Source of the DNA: Durusdinium trenchii
Taxonomy: Eukaryota; Sar; Dinophyceae; Suessiales; Symbiodiniaceae
Length of the DNA stretch: 64,000 bases
NCBI GenBank assembly: GCA_963970005.1
Contig: CAXAMN010023362.1
Coordinates: 423,984-487,983 of the forward strand
Direction of reading: 5' to 3'
Every line of letters starts with the position of its first letter. Position 1 is the first letter of the stretch. This document shows, piece after piece, positions 55,580 through 64,000 of this stretch. A program made the translations under genes and the position numbers. The notes beneath the pieces are model-generated. The model worked only from the letters and a program-made list of their open reading frames with translations, did no database searches and had not been told where the DNA came from.

Positions 55580-57364
55580 CTAAGGGTACGACCGTGTGAT
55601 CCGATAGGGCCAAACATGCCAAAGGGCGAAGAAAAAAGGGAGCTTGCCGGTGGAGGCTCATTAAACATACCCAAGCGATTGGATGCATCAGGATTGGAGT
55701 AAAACTCCTGCTCAGGCATTGGGGGCATCCCTGGAATTGAACTTGGGCCTGGACGCTGTAGCCCCAGTGCTCGTTGAGGCGGCATTGGCTGCTTTGGCGA
55801 AATGCCAGGTGGAAATCCAATGGCACCCAGGCCATTTCCGGGCTGCAAACCTCCAAAGTCCAAACCGGGAGCTCCCAACCCAGTTCCTCCGAAAAAGCTG
55901 TCGGTCCCCAAACCTTGGACGGCTGAAACAGCGGCTGCCTCTGCAGGGGCCAGGGCTGAGTCGGGAGGAAAAGCGTTGGCAATGCCCGGGGGAGGCAGGA
56001 CAGGTTGCGGCGATAGTCCTGGGGCAGGCCCTGTCAACAACAGGCCCAGGTCGATTCCGGGAGGAGGACGCTGAATATTCCTCATGCTTGGATCCATCTC
56101 GGCAGGAGGAGCTGGGCTTATGGCTTTTGGCTTCACACTCGTCACGAGGGAGCCACAGGGGGCAGGTGGTGGTGGAATGGAAGGAGGTGGTGGCAGTGCC
56201 ATGGCTGTTGAATCTTCTGCCGCAGGTGGCTGACCCACGAAGTCCACAGTTGACGACTTGTTGTCTGCCCACATGGAGTTCAGTGGGACAGCTGGCGGCG
56301 CCGGCGTTTGCGCAGGTGGCTGTGCCGGTGGAAGGGTGGGTGGCTGCAAGGGTGGGTGCGCAGGTGGTTGTTGCTGCGGATGGGTCTTTTTCTCGGGTGG
56401 AGGTGGAAGCTGCTGAGGCTGTGCAGGAGGCACAGCTGGAGGATGTGCTGGCGGTTGTTTAGAGAAAGTCGGTAGTGCTTTAGCTTTCCCGTGCTCCTTC
56501 TTTTTTGGACCACACGTGACGTCTCCATCCGCTGGTGGAGCACTGGGGGCAGCATGGAGTGCGCTGGCCGTCGTGCGCTGTCCGTACGGTGGCCGCTTTT
56601 CCCTCGGCATCTCGGCTTTTTTGCTCTCGGCATCTCGGCTCTCGGCTTCCCTTCGGCGCTCTTCATCTCGTTCATCACGCTTCCTCTCCTCAATTCGCGC
56701 TTCTTCTCCTCGTGCCCGGGCATTCGAAGGACCTTGACTCGTGTGGCTCGGTGCTTGACTCCCACTGTGACTCGCTTGCGGCTTGGCTTGTGGTGATTCT
56801 GTGTCCTTCTCTTTCTTCTTGGCCTTTACCTCGTCGACTTTGGATTGCGAGGGCCGCCTCTCGCCCACAGGAGTCTGATTTGCAGGTGGTGGTGGTGGTG
56901 GTGGTGATTTTGCAGCACTAGTGCCAGATTTGGTGCTGGTGACGCTTGGCGCAACACTTGGTGCAGGCTGATTTGGCTGCGCATTTTGTTCCTTCTGAGT
57001 TTTTGTTCCTTCTTTCTGGGGCTTTGGCTGCTTGGCTTGAGGCTGACTCTTTGACACCTGAGCCTTCGGCTGCGACTTTGACTTTGGTTGCGGCCCGGCC
57101 GGCCCTTGGTTCTCTGGCCTTTGGAGCTGATGTTGCAAGTGCTGCTGCAAATGTTGTTGCTGCAACTGCTGCAGTTGCTGCAGTTGTTGTAGCTGTTGCT
57201 GGAGCTGTTGCTGTTGCTCCTTGAGCTGCTCTTGCTGTGAGACATCAAGTTGGCCGCTTTGTGCAGATGTTCTGGATGTGCTCTGAACTGAAGCGTTCGG
57301 AGCGTTCTGTGGTTGGACCTGTGCTGCGGGGTTTGGCCCAGCATTTTGCGGCTGCGCCTGGGAC
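55580..57364 (-). CDS. Gln/Pro-rich low-complexity protein, large exon
   Basis: About 595 codons open, from an acceptor-like TTGTGAG/GTCC at 57364 to a possible GT donor near 55580. The right (N-terminal) part holds a polyglutamine coil (EQLKEQQQQLQQQLQQLQQL near 57230-57130), followed by Lys/Gln/Pro sequence, a Glu/Arg-rich segment near 56700, Pro-rich runs (QPQQLPPPPEKKTHPQQQPP), and a C-terminal Pro/Gly/Leu-rich region with GIDLGLLLTGPAPG. Such composition suits a scaffold or RNA-associated protein, but no family is recognised. The frame extends upstream to 57450 with a hydrophobic stretch (LAVLLASHVSAIAFLMFSPI) but no ATG; it may be intron or a signal-like segment. Another upstream frame (57420-57592, RMRCAFTVWWEGWNGCRKRS) could be an earlier exon. 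Confidence 0.6.
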
Positions 57365-57915
57365 CTCACAATAGGAGAAAACATGAGAAATGCGATAGCA
57401 CTCACATGACTTGCCAACAGTACGGCTAAGTTGCTTGATGGTAGTGCCAATGCTGAGGCGGCAGCTGTCCAGGTTCTTCACTTTGGCGCTGTGGCTCCTT
57501 TTCCTGCAGCCATTCCAACCCTCCCACCAAACAGTAAATGCGCAGCGCATGCGGGATGCAATTGAAGGCCACCTCTTTTTACAACGAACCATGCGTGATC
57601 ATGCATGACAACCCCCAGGATCCAAGTTGTTCTCACCATTGGATCCACTGAGAACTACTGTCCTGCACACCAGCCAAGGTATCGATACTTGTCCAAGACA
57701 ACCTGACAAACAGGCGTGCCGAGTGTCAATCAACCGAACTTGCAAGTCGAGAGTCGGGAGTTTTACCGAGTAACTTCTAGCTATTAGTAGTTTCTAGCTA
57801 TAAAATAGTAATTAGTATATAGCACGCGTGAAGAATGTTTTGTTTTCCGACTTCGAAAGGAGCAATGACTGGAAACCATCCTGTCTCCTGTCCTTCCTTG
57901 CAGTGTGCCCCTGTC

Positions 57916-58430
57916 ACACACACACACACACTTACACTTACACACTTCGGCAATGCGTACTGAACTGAATGCCGCTCGCCACACGGCAACCTAGGCACTC
58001 AAATCCTGAGATTGCCAAGTAAGAAGTCTGAGGATCCTGGAGGTACAATAAAAGAAAGGCGAGGCCCAAATCTCAAATGTAAAGCCGACGATAACGAAAC
58101 GACAAGGTAACGACGTCCGTGCACACCTGCCAAAGACGTTAGCCCTTGATGGAAGATGAGAGTGACAGCTTGTGAGCACCACAACCAAGCAGGTACGTCC
58201 AGAAGGCGCCCCGCTGCAATGTGGGATTGCACCCCTTCTGTAACACATTCAACGGAATCCCTATGACTCCAACGGGTTTACACACACGCCCCCTGTAGAG
58301 GGGAGCAACATTTAGGACTACAGTAATGACTAAAGGTCCGGCTAAGGTGTAAGAGCTGTGGCCCCCTGCTTAGAAACATGAATTCGTGGTGGAAAGCCCT
58401 TCGGGACAGTGTTTGACACACACACACACA
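57916..58430. repeat. (CA)n tracts and diverged relative of the ~400-bp repeat
   Basis: (CA)n at 57916-57931 and 58410-58430. Between them, segments such as 'gagtgacagcttgtgagcac' and 'caggtacgtccagaaggcgcc' resemble parts of the repeat at 42905-43310 and 52239-52652 with many changes. Probably an old copy. Confidence 0.4.
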
Positions 58431-60299
58431 CCCGCGCGCTCGCAAAGTAGGTCAACATGTGTGCGTGAATGGTTGTTACTGCGACAATATCTCAATGTGT
58501 GCCACTCTGTACCTGTGAGCCTGCATAGTTGCACGTACGAGTATGTTGCAACGGTTTGAGCATTTTGATTGACAACGGAGAGCCAATTCACAGGCACCCA
58601 TCCTCCCCTCTATTCTTTGCAGACCAAACACATTGAAATAACTTCTCCAATTCGAGCTGCGGGTGAAGCTTCCGAGGCCCCATTGAACCTGGAGCGTCTC
58701 AACTAAATTCACCAGCCTCACATGCACTGCACTAACTAAATCCTGAGAATGCGGCAATTTGGACAGTTGTCCTGGGTGCAAGTTCAGCATTGGGATGGTT
58801 AGGGAGTGATGTTGAGGCCATATTTAGGTCGCTCTCATGTACGCTTGCCTGATGATACAGGTATCTTCCAGGCGCGGAAACTGTCCAGTGCCACAACAGC
58901 CTCGAACACTTCAGAAAAACTGGAAAAGTTGCGAGTGAAGGGAGCACCAAATCAATTTACAACTTCCTTACGAGTGCAACAGTGCCGCCAAAGTTGCAAG
59001 CATCATGGTTAGCACGGCCGTTGCTGTGAGAACAACCACTTTGCGCAATGAGGCTTCAGTTTGGTCACCCAATATTTGTAGAGACCTGCGTCTTTCAAGA
59101 TCGAACACGGATCTGCTGAGGCCAAGGAACATATATACATTCTCGGGTTGCAACGTTTGTGCTGCGTATTGACACACATCTTCACGAACAAGGGAGCAAT
59201 TTGTAAATATTTGTATTGTTTCACAAATGTACCGAGTGCAGGCCAAAGGTTTTGACGAACCTTGACCACTAATTATTGTGAGTCACAGAGTGGTAAAACC
59301 AAGCAGCAAGGCAATGCCAATGCATACTCCAAACAACAATACCAAGTGCTGGTCTGTTGAAACATCAAAAGAATCAAAGCTTCGGTTCTTACTGTCCTTA
59401 GAAGTTTAGTCTGCCAATCCTTCCACACATACGCTCCATCATGAGCATCCTTCTAGTGCAATTATCAATCACCTGTCAGAGACCCCTTGCACCTGGCTAC
59501 AATGGGATGGGAGTATGTATGTATATATAATATATATATATATATATTATCATTGTCACTTGCCTGTTTGGTTGCTTATTATTGGAACCATTCATTGCAA
59601 CCCAATAGATTTGATAGATCCGTGCAATGCCTATGATTTGAGGCCATCTGTATCATAATAATACACATCTATGGCCGATCCATAACTCCCCAACGGCGGA
59701 ATCGGGGAGTTGGCCCGTGCAATACTAGAGATCCAGCAAGCATGTCTATCATGTTGGGCGCCGATTACTGAATAGAACGCGTTCGATTTTAGTGGTGGGT
59801 TCGACATGTTCAACAGCCAATGGGCCGAGGGCCAAAGCCAACCCTTGACTGCCTTCACTTTAGACGCTCAGGTCTCAAAAATCAACGAGTCCCATCCCAC
59901 AGGTCAACATCCACATTATCAAAGCGGCGTAGGTAAGTCGCTCAGCATTGGCAGGAGCTCTGGCTGAAGATTGACACGAAGTGGAACCTGGAGGTGAGCT
60001 TTTGGGAGGCTCTACCTACGTGCCAATGGGTCCGCAGGATTCCGCAGGTTGAGGTGACAATGCTCAGTTGACCTCTCTGACCGCCCAACGTGCCTGAAGA
60101 ACCAATCGCCCCGAGGCACTGAGGAATCGAAGATTTTGAGCCTTGGCTTGTGCCCGACACCTTTCCGTGCGACTGAAGATCATCTCGGTATAGGTGACCC
60201 AAATTGGAGAGAATCATATCATCCTGCACAACTCCAACTTTTCCACCATGCAGGCATTAGTCTGGGAATGCCCATCATTTTGGCTGTAGGCTGTACACT
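58431..60299. other. No gene seen; AT microsatellite
   Basis: A TA-rich run lies at 59518-59549. A minus frame at 59631-59858 (SSIARANSPIPPLGSYGSAI) has protein-like composition but no start, splice context or family. The right end is 3' flank of the membrane-protein gene. Confidence 0.35.
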
Positions 60300-62864
60300 T
60301 TACACCGCAGCCGGCTCTTGTGGCCGATCAGGCAACGGATATTTTGTATTCTTCTGTTGGCTACTCTTGAATGAAGTGCGAAAAATGTGAAACATATAGC
60401 GTTCTGTACTGATCAACAATGCATCTATATTCACACAATCTCCTTTCGCGTAGAAAGGGCCCTTGTCCAACAGAAACATCACGTGAAGCATCCCTCGGTA
60501 GCAAATGAAGTAAAGATAGCATGCAATCAGTGGCCAGAATTGGATACATTCCGTTGTGTCTTCATACATCTTCGTGGGGTAGCCGATCAGTGCCAATCCC
60601 AGAAGAATGTTGGTTACTACAACCATCATGACACGCACCATCTGGCTGATCCGCAGGTCTTGCATGTCGCTCAGCTGGGCCAGAATTCCACGCAGTTCGC
60701 AAATCTTTCGCATGAAGACGTCGGAGTCTGAACTCTGAACCCATCCACGTTCAAGCTCGTCATGCCACAATGTGCCCAGCCATGAAACCAGGGTGTCTCG
60801 TAACTTGGTACCTGCAAACTGAAGCTGCTGGCACTCGGCCTCCTTCAGAAGCCCAGCAGTGCGTAGGTCTTGAAGAACTTCATCCCCAGAGGCTCCAATG
60901 CTTGGTGCCAGCTTGAAATAGCCCAAATAATGAATTGCATTGAGATATCTGTACCACTTGAAAAGCATCTGGCGCTGCTGTTTTCCAATCTGTGGATCGT
61001 TCACCTTCCGATAAGAAGTGGCAACCACAAGCCCCACATCATGCAGCCGTCCTTGCACGCGGAACATAGTTCGAAGCCATTCGAGCCAGCGAGTTACATC
61101 TTGCCCAATCATGTAGGTAATGAAGAAGGTCGGCAAAAACTTGAAGTCATCGATCAAAACTGTTACGGTTTGCATGTCTGAAAGCCAGTTGGTGTACCAG
61201 TCTTCCACTTGAAGAAGCGGATCTACTTGCTTGTTGTTTTCCTTCGTGGCCCGAACTTCAGCCAAAAGTGCACCAACCATGCCAGTCGCCAAAGCAAAGG
61301 TGAGCGCACTAACAGCAATGTTTGCGAGGCCGGATGTGACAATGTAAATGAGGACCTGCAGGCTGCTGTGGAAGTATTGACGAAAACATGACGAAGCTTG
61401 TGGAGGAATCATGGCCCGGCCAGAGTCTTCACAAAAGTCTTCCTCATCACGGAAAAAGCTCATAAATCCCATAGAACCTTTCAAAAGGGCCATCTTCACT
61501 TCAACGAAGGATGCGCTTCTTGAGGCAACAAGTTTGGAGGTGAAATCTGGAGTCGTGTAACTGGCACGATCATTCATGCGTCTCTGAATGTCACTGAGAT
61601 CCGTGGGCTCCCAGTTCGGGTTCTGGGCTGGCGGCCTGGTACACCATCGCTTGCAGGCCTTTAGGCTCTTGAGCAAATACTTCTCCGTAAAGGCCACCGT
61701 CACAGCAGCCAGGAAAAATAAGTAGAAGGTTGGAAAGCACCCCGACATGGGAGGGAATTCACGGATAAAATCCACTTGCTTGCTGAATCTGATCCAGCCT
61801 CCCCACTTAGAACTTCCGGTCTCTTGCAACCACCTGCAGGCGGCTTGATAAGCATCACCATCATGCTGCCGCCAAAGATCAAAGAGTCTGTCATAGCTCT
61901 CCTTGTCAAGGCGGAAGCGCTCGGCAAAATATGCTGCGTCTCCTTCTGTCACGAATGCTGGGGAGGCAACGATCAGCAAGCGCTTGGCTTCAAGATGGCA
62001 ACTGAAGCCGCCGTCAGGAGAAGAGCTTTCGGTGGAGTTGCATCCATACCGCTTGGGTGAAAATTGGATGGGCACGAAAGCACTGCTTGGGACACCGTCA
62101 ACTCCCTCAGATGGGAAGTGGTGCTGGAACAAAATATTTCTTTTTGATGCAAAGGCATTCCATACTGCTACCTGCTTGGAAAGTGGGGTCAAGTAAACAG
62201 TAGACAGTGGCAATCCATTGTTGGCAATTTGTTGCTCCATCACCCCCTGGCTGTAGTGAGGATAATCGTGCAACACCTGACCCACGCAGCGGACCTCCTC
62301 TCTACAATGCGGGGGTTGCCACACAAAGTCAGTGCAGTTCCACCTTTGATCTCTGCAAAGGTTGCCCGGATCAGCAAATGACTCTCCTTGCTGAAATGCA
62401 TCACTCGCAAACACCCATGACATCTGTGGAGTTTGTAGATACTGGTAAAATTCTGCTTCAGGGAAGCGGTCAATTGTGTGCTTCAGTGTGTGTATGCCGT
62501 CATATGCAAGCATGGAGTGGCTGCCCACAACCTCTGCTGAATCACTTCGAACCCATCGTTGTAGCTCCTCTGCTTTCCCTCCTTGCCACACCTCAAAGTT
62601 CACATCTGCCTCCCCAAGGGACAAGGCTCTGAAATCATCAAGGGGAGAGGCTTTAGGTCGGTGCCATTCAACATCGTACATCAGGACATTCTCCAGAAGA
62701 ATGGATGCAACTTCAGACACCAATTCATGAGAAACCCAAGCACGTCTCATGATTTTGAGCGTCTTCTGCTGCTTTGGCCTCGCTGGAATGTCCAAAGAAC
62801 ATTTCTTTGCAGCCCCAACGCCAACGACTGCAAACTGAATTGTGAACCATAGGAGCCGACTCAT
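60300..62864 (-). CDS. Secreted betaine-type substrate-binding domain fused to a bestrophin-like membrane channel domain
   Basis: Open without introns for 854 residues. Start chosen at ATG 62864, because the frame upstream lacks ATG and this Met begins a signal peptide (MSRLLWFTIQFAVVGVGA). Residues about 35-365 resemble the OpuAC/ProX family of glycine-betaine-binding proteins: VSEVASILLENVLMYDVEW, GEADVNFEVWQGGKAEEL, SHSMLAYDGIHTLKHTI, and a closing YQAACRWLQE. A membrane segment follows (FYLFFLAAVTVAFTEKYLL near 380). Residues about 455-830 resemble bestrophins: LLKGSMGFMSFFRDE, a hydrophobic span near 498-530, FKFLPTFFITYMIGQDVTRW near 575-597, the helical YRYLNAIHYLGYFKLAP and LRTAGLLKEAECQQLQ parts, spans near 742-762 and 775-797, and a final acidic DKGPFYAKGDCVNIDALL. 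Predicted role, by inference: a ligand-gated or osmolyte-linked anion channel. Both domain matches are by eye. Confidence 0.7.
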   Translation of the reverse strand: MSRLLWFTIQFAVVGVGAAKKCSLDIPARPKQQKTLKIMRRAWVSHELVSEVASILLENVLMYDVEWHRPKASPLDDFRALSLGEADVNFEVWQGGKAEELQRWVRSDSAEVVGSHSMLAYDGIHTLKHTIDRFPEAEFYQYLQTPQMSWVFASDAFQQGESFADPGNLCRDQRWNCTDFVWQPPHCREEVRCVGQVLHDYPHYSQGVMEQQIANNGLPLSTVYLTPLSKQVAVWNAFASKRNILFQHHFPSEGVDGVPSSAFVPIQFSPKRYGCNSTESSSPDGGFSCHLEAKRLLIVASPAFVTEGDAAYFAERFRLDKESYDRLFDLWRQHDGDAYQAACRWLQETGSSKWGGWIRFSKQVDFIREFPPMSGCFPTFYLFFLAAVTVAFTEKYLLKSLKACKRWCTRPPAQNPNWEPTDLSDIQRRMNDRASYTTPDFTSKLVASRSASFVEVKMALLKGSMGFMSFFRDEEDFCEDSGRAMIPPQASSCFRQYFHSSLQVLIYIVTSGLANIAVSALTFALATGMVGALLAEVRATKENNKQVDPLLQVEDWYTNWLSDMQTVTVLIDDFKFLPTFFITYMIGQDVTRWLEWLRTMFRVQGRLHDVGLVVATSYRKVNDPQIGKQQRQMLFKWYRYLNAIHYLGYFKLAPSIGASGDEVLQDLRTAGLLKEAECQQLQFAGTKLRDTLVSWLGTLWHDELERGWVQSSDSDVFMRKICELRGILAQLSDMQDLRISQMVRVMMVVVTNILLGLALIGYPTKMYEDTTECIQFWPLIACYLYFICYRGMLHVMFLLDKGPFYAKGDCVNIDALLISTERYMFHIFRTSFKSSQQKNTKYPLPDRPQEPAAV

Positions 62865-62915
62865 GTGTGTCCACGTCAACACGGTCGGCCGAAAAAAACT
62901 ACTTGCATCTATTTG

Positions 62916-63280
62916 TCACGTTCGGACAGTTGACTTATGAATTGAGCCGACAAAAGATCGAAAGCAACATAAAGCAACCAATGCCACCAAAGGAAGCTTG
63001 AAAGGCTGCGAAACGACTTGCAATCGCGAATCGTGACTGTGGTTCGCCTCGGCCGGAGGCCTAAGGTGCAACCCACAATAACACTGAAAATCCAAGGGCT
63101 GAACCCAGCGCGAGGCAACAACTTCTGGCGTAAAGGAAACCATGAAGGCAACGGATTCGCGCGGCGCGACTGTGATCGGTAGCTGGCAATCTTGCACCTG
63201 CAAAGTATTGGCCCGTGACGAGTGAGCATTGACAGCTTGGAATCGGAAGGATGGAATATGGAGGTGGACGACCATTTCTG
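62916..63280 (-). CDS. TMEM131-like (PapD-like) C-terminal exon with membrane segment
   Basis: After an acceptor-like GGCCAG/AAATGG the frame reads VVHLHIPSFRFQAVNAHSSR, then VQDCQLPITVAPRESVAFMV and SFTPEVVASRWVQPL. This is the beta-sandwich pattern of PapD-like domains in TMEM131-type proteins (x-V-x-C...V-x-P-x-x-S...V-x-FTPD). A membrane segment LPLVALVALCCFRSFVG and a short tail end at the stop near 62916. TMEM131 proteins act in secretory-pathway collagen or cargo handling in animals; the algal role is unknown. The longer overlapping frame (62909-63874) is not favoured here. Confidence 0.4.
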
Positions 63281-63424
63281 GCCGGGGTTACAAAATTCCT
63301 GCAAACGCGGTGAGCCATATTTCCCGTGCCTCAAAGCCGAAGGCGCTACATCCTGGGATGCCACCAATGTCGATCTGGGCCACCTCATAGTGTCAAGCGC
63401 ACAAACATCCCGCTGCATTCTCCC

Positions 63425-63560
63425 AAGACGTCCAGGTGAGACATGCTGCTCGTGCAACAACACCACAAGCAAAGCCACCTCAACGGGGAGCTCACAGTCG
63501 TTTGTAGCGACAATGCTGCGCGTCACGGCCAGGCGGCGTTGCCGCCACCATGGCTTGGAC
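63425..63560 (-). CDS. Candidate upstream exon of the TMEM131-like gene
   Basis: Reads RRLAVTRSIVATNDCELPVE then VALLVVLLHEQH in minus frame, resembling the VTNTxxLPVEV pattern of an immunoglobulin-like/PapD-like strand pair. It lies just 5' of the exon at 62916-63280 in a different frame, as expected if an intron lies between. From 63600 to 64000 nothing firm was seen. Confidence 0.3.
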
Positions 63561-64000
63561 CTCAAGTGTTGTAAGTCTGGCTTCGAACAAGGCAAACAAA
63601 CACTGAAGATGGACTCAGAAGGACCTTTTGAAAAGCATGCTGCCATGCGACCCTTTCTCACTGTCCTCGACTGCACCTGAAGGCAAGCGAAAAAAGGCTC
63701 TGTGGTCCGCAACTTCCCTTCGAAGGATCGGCTTCTAGATGTTGCCGAGATGCTTTCTGTTTGGTTTGCGGTCATCCAGGAAAGCCACCCAGACTTGCTG
63801 ACGTAGAGATCATCCTGACGTTTGCAAAAATGATGGGAAACACGTAAACATAGGACGTAGGAATGTTTGCGCATGCTTGCACAACTTAGTTGTCACTCCC
63901 AGCAAAACAAGACAGGGTCCCTTCAACGCCCCTCAGAATCCTATTTTTTGATCCCTCGTCATCGTTTTCATCCTTTGCATGACATTCTCATCGGTTTCAC

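Noticed and set aside
55683-56462. 259-codon plus-strand frame
   Set aside because: Antisense shadow of the Gln/Pro-rich gene.
59631-59858. 75-codon minus frame with protein-like composition
   Set aside because: No recognisable family, splice framing or start; kept only as a note under the non-coding stretch.
63222-63680. 152-codon plus-strand frame near the right end
   Set aside because: Antisense of the TMEM131-like segments; no family and high Cys/Ser content typical of shadows.
62909-63874. 321-codon minus-strand frame
   Set aside because: Most of it has unnatural Arg/Ser-rich composition. Only a short part (63425-63560) looks coding, and the following exon is in another frame.

Overview
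The window reads as nuclear DNA of a dinoflagellate, most likely a Symbiodiniaceae-type alga. Reasons: long gene-poor stretches, very short candidate exons, candidate host genes all on the minus strand, abundant Copia-type elements of the kind seen in these genomes, and a tyrosine-recombinase retrotransposon carrying a C5 cytosine methyltransferase, a combination reported from dinoflagellates. No rRNA, tRNA, CRISPR or bacterial operon was seen.

Layout. 0.5-3.8 kb: a methionine-sulfoxide-reductase-B exon and short coiled-coil exons (minus). 4.3-10.6 kb: a decayed DIRS-like retrotransposon (minus) with gag, a collapsed reverse transcriptase (RT), an RNase H interrupted by a DNA methyltransferase, and a tyrosine recombinase. 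10.9-14.4 kb: more coiled-coil exons (minus). 15.636-33.053 kb: a complete LTR retrotransposon of 17,418 bp (minus), with 159-bp TG...CA LTRs, a 5-bp ATCAA target duplication and one uninterrupted 5,552-residue ORF. This ORF is a Copia gag-pol followed by about 3,000 extra residues that include a Tpt1/KptA-type RNA 2'-phosphotransferase-like domain, a methyltransferase-like domain and extra zinc modules. 33.6-35.9 kb: further coiled-coil exons (minus). 36-42.5 kb: tandem repeats, a 1.07-kb foldback element rich in a 16-bp palindrome, a 400-N gap and a 22-bp minisatellite. 43.87-52.10 kb: a second Copia-type element (plus) with nearly identical 128-bp LTRs but several homopolymer-associated frameshifts, bracketed by two copies of a ~400-bp dispersed repeat. 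53-64 kb: minus-strand host genes, namely exons of an unknown protein, a Gln/Pro-rich protein, a secreted or membrane protein joining a betaine-type substrate-binding domain to a bestrophin-like channel domain, and a TMEM131-like exon pair.

How it fits together. The coiled-coil exons on both sides of the DIRS and giant Copia elements have the same strand, so both retrotransposons may lie in introns of one long host gene (or adjacent genes) in sense orientation. The giant element is the main candidate for a little-described system. It appears to prime from an internally cleaved half-tRNA, as Drosophila copia does, and it also encodes a Tpt1-like enzyme, a family that removes 2'-phosphates from RNA. 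A functional link is a hypothesis only. Exon boundaries and domain limits are estimates read by eye.
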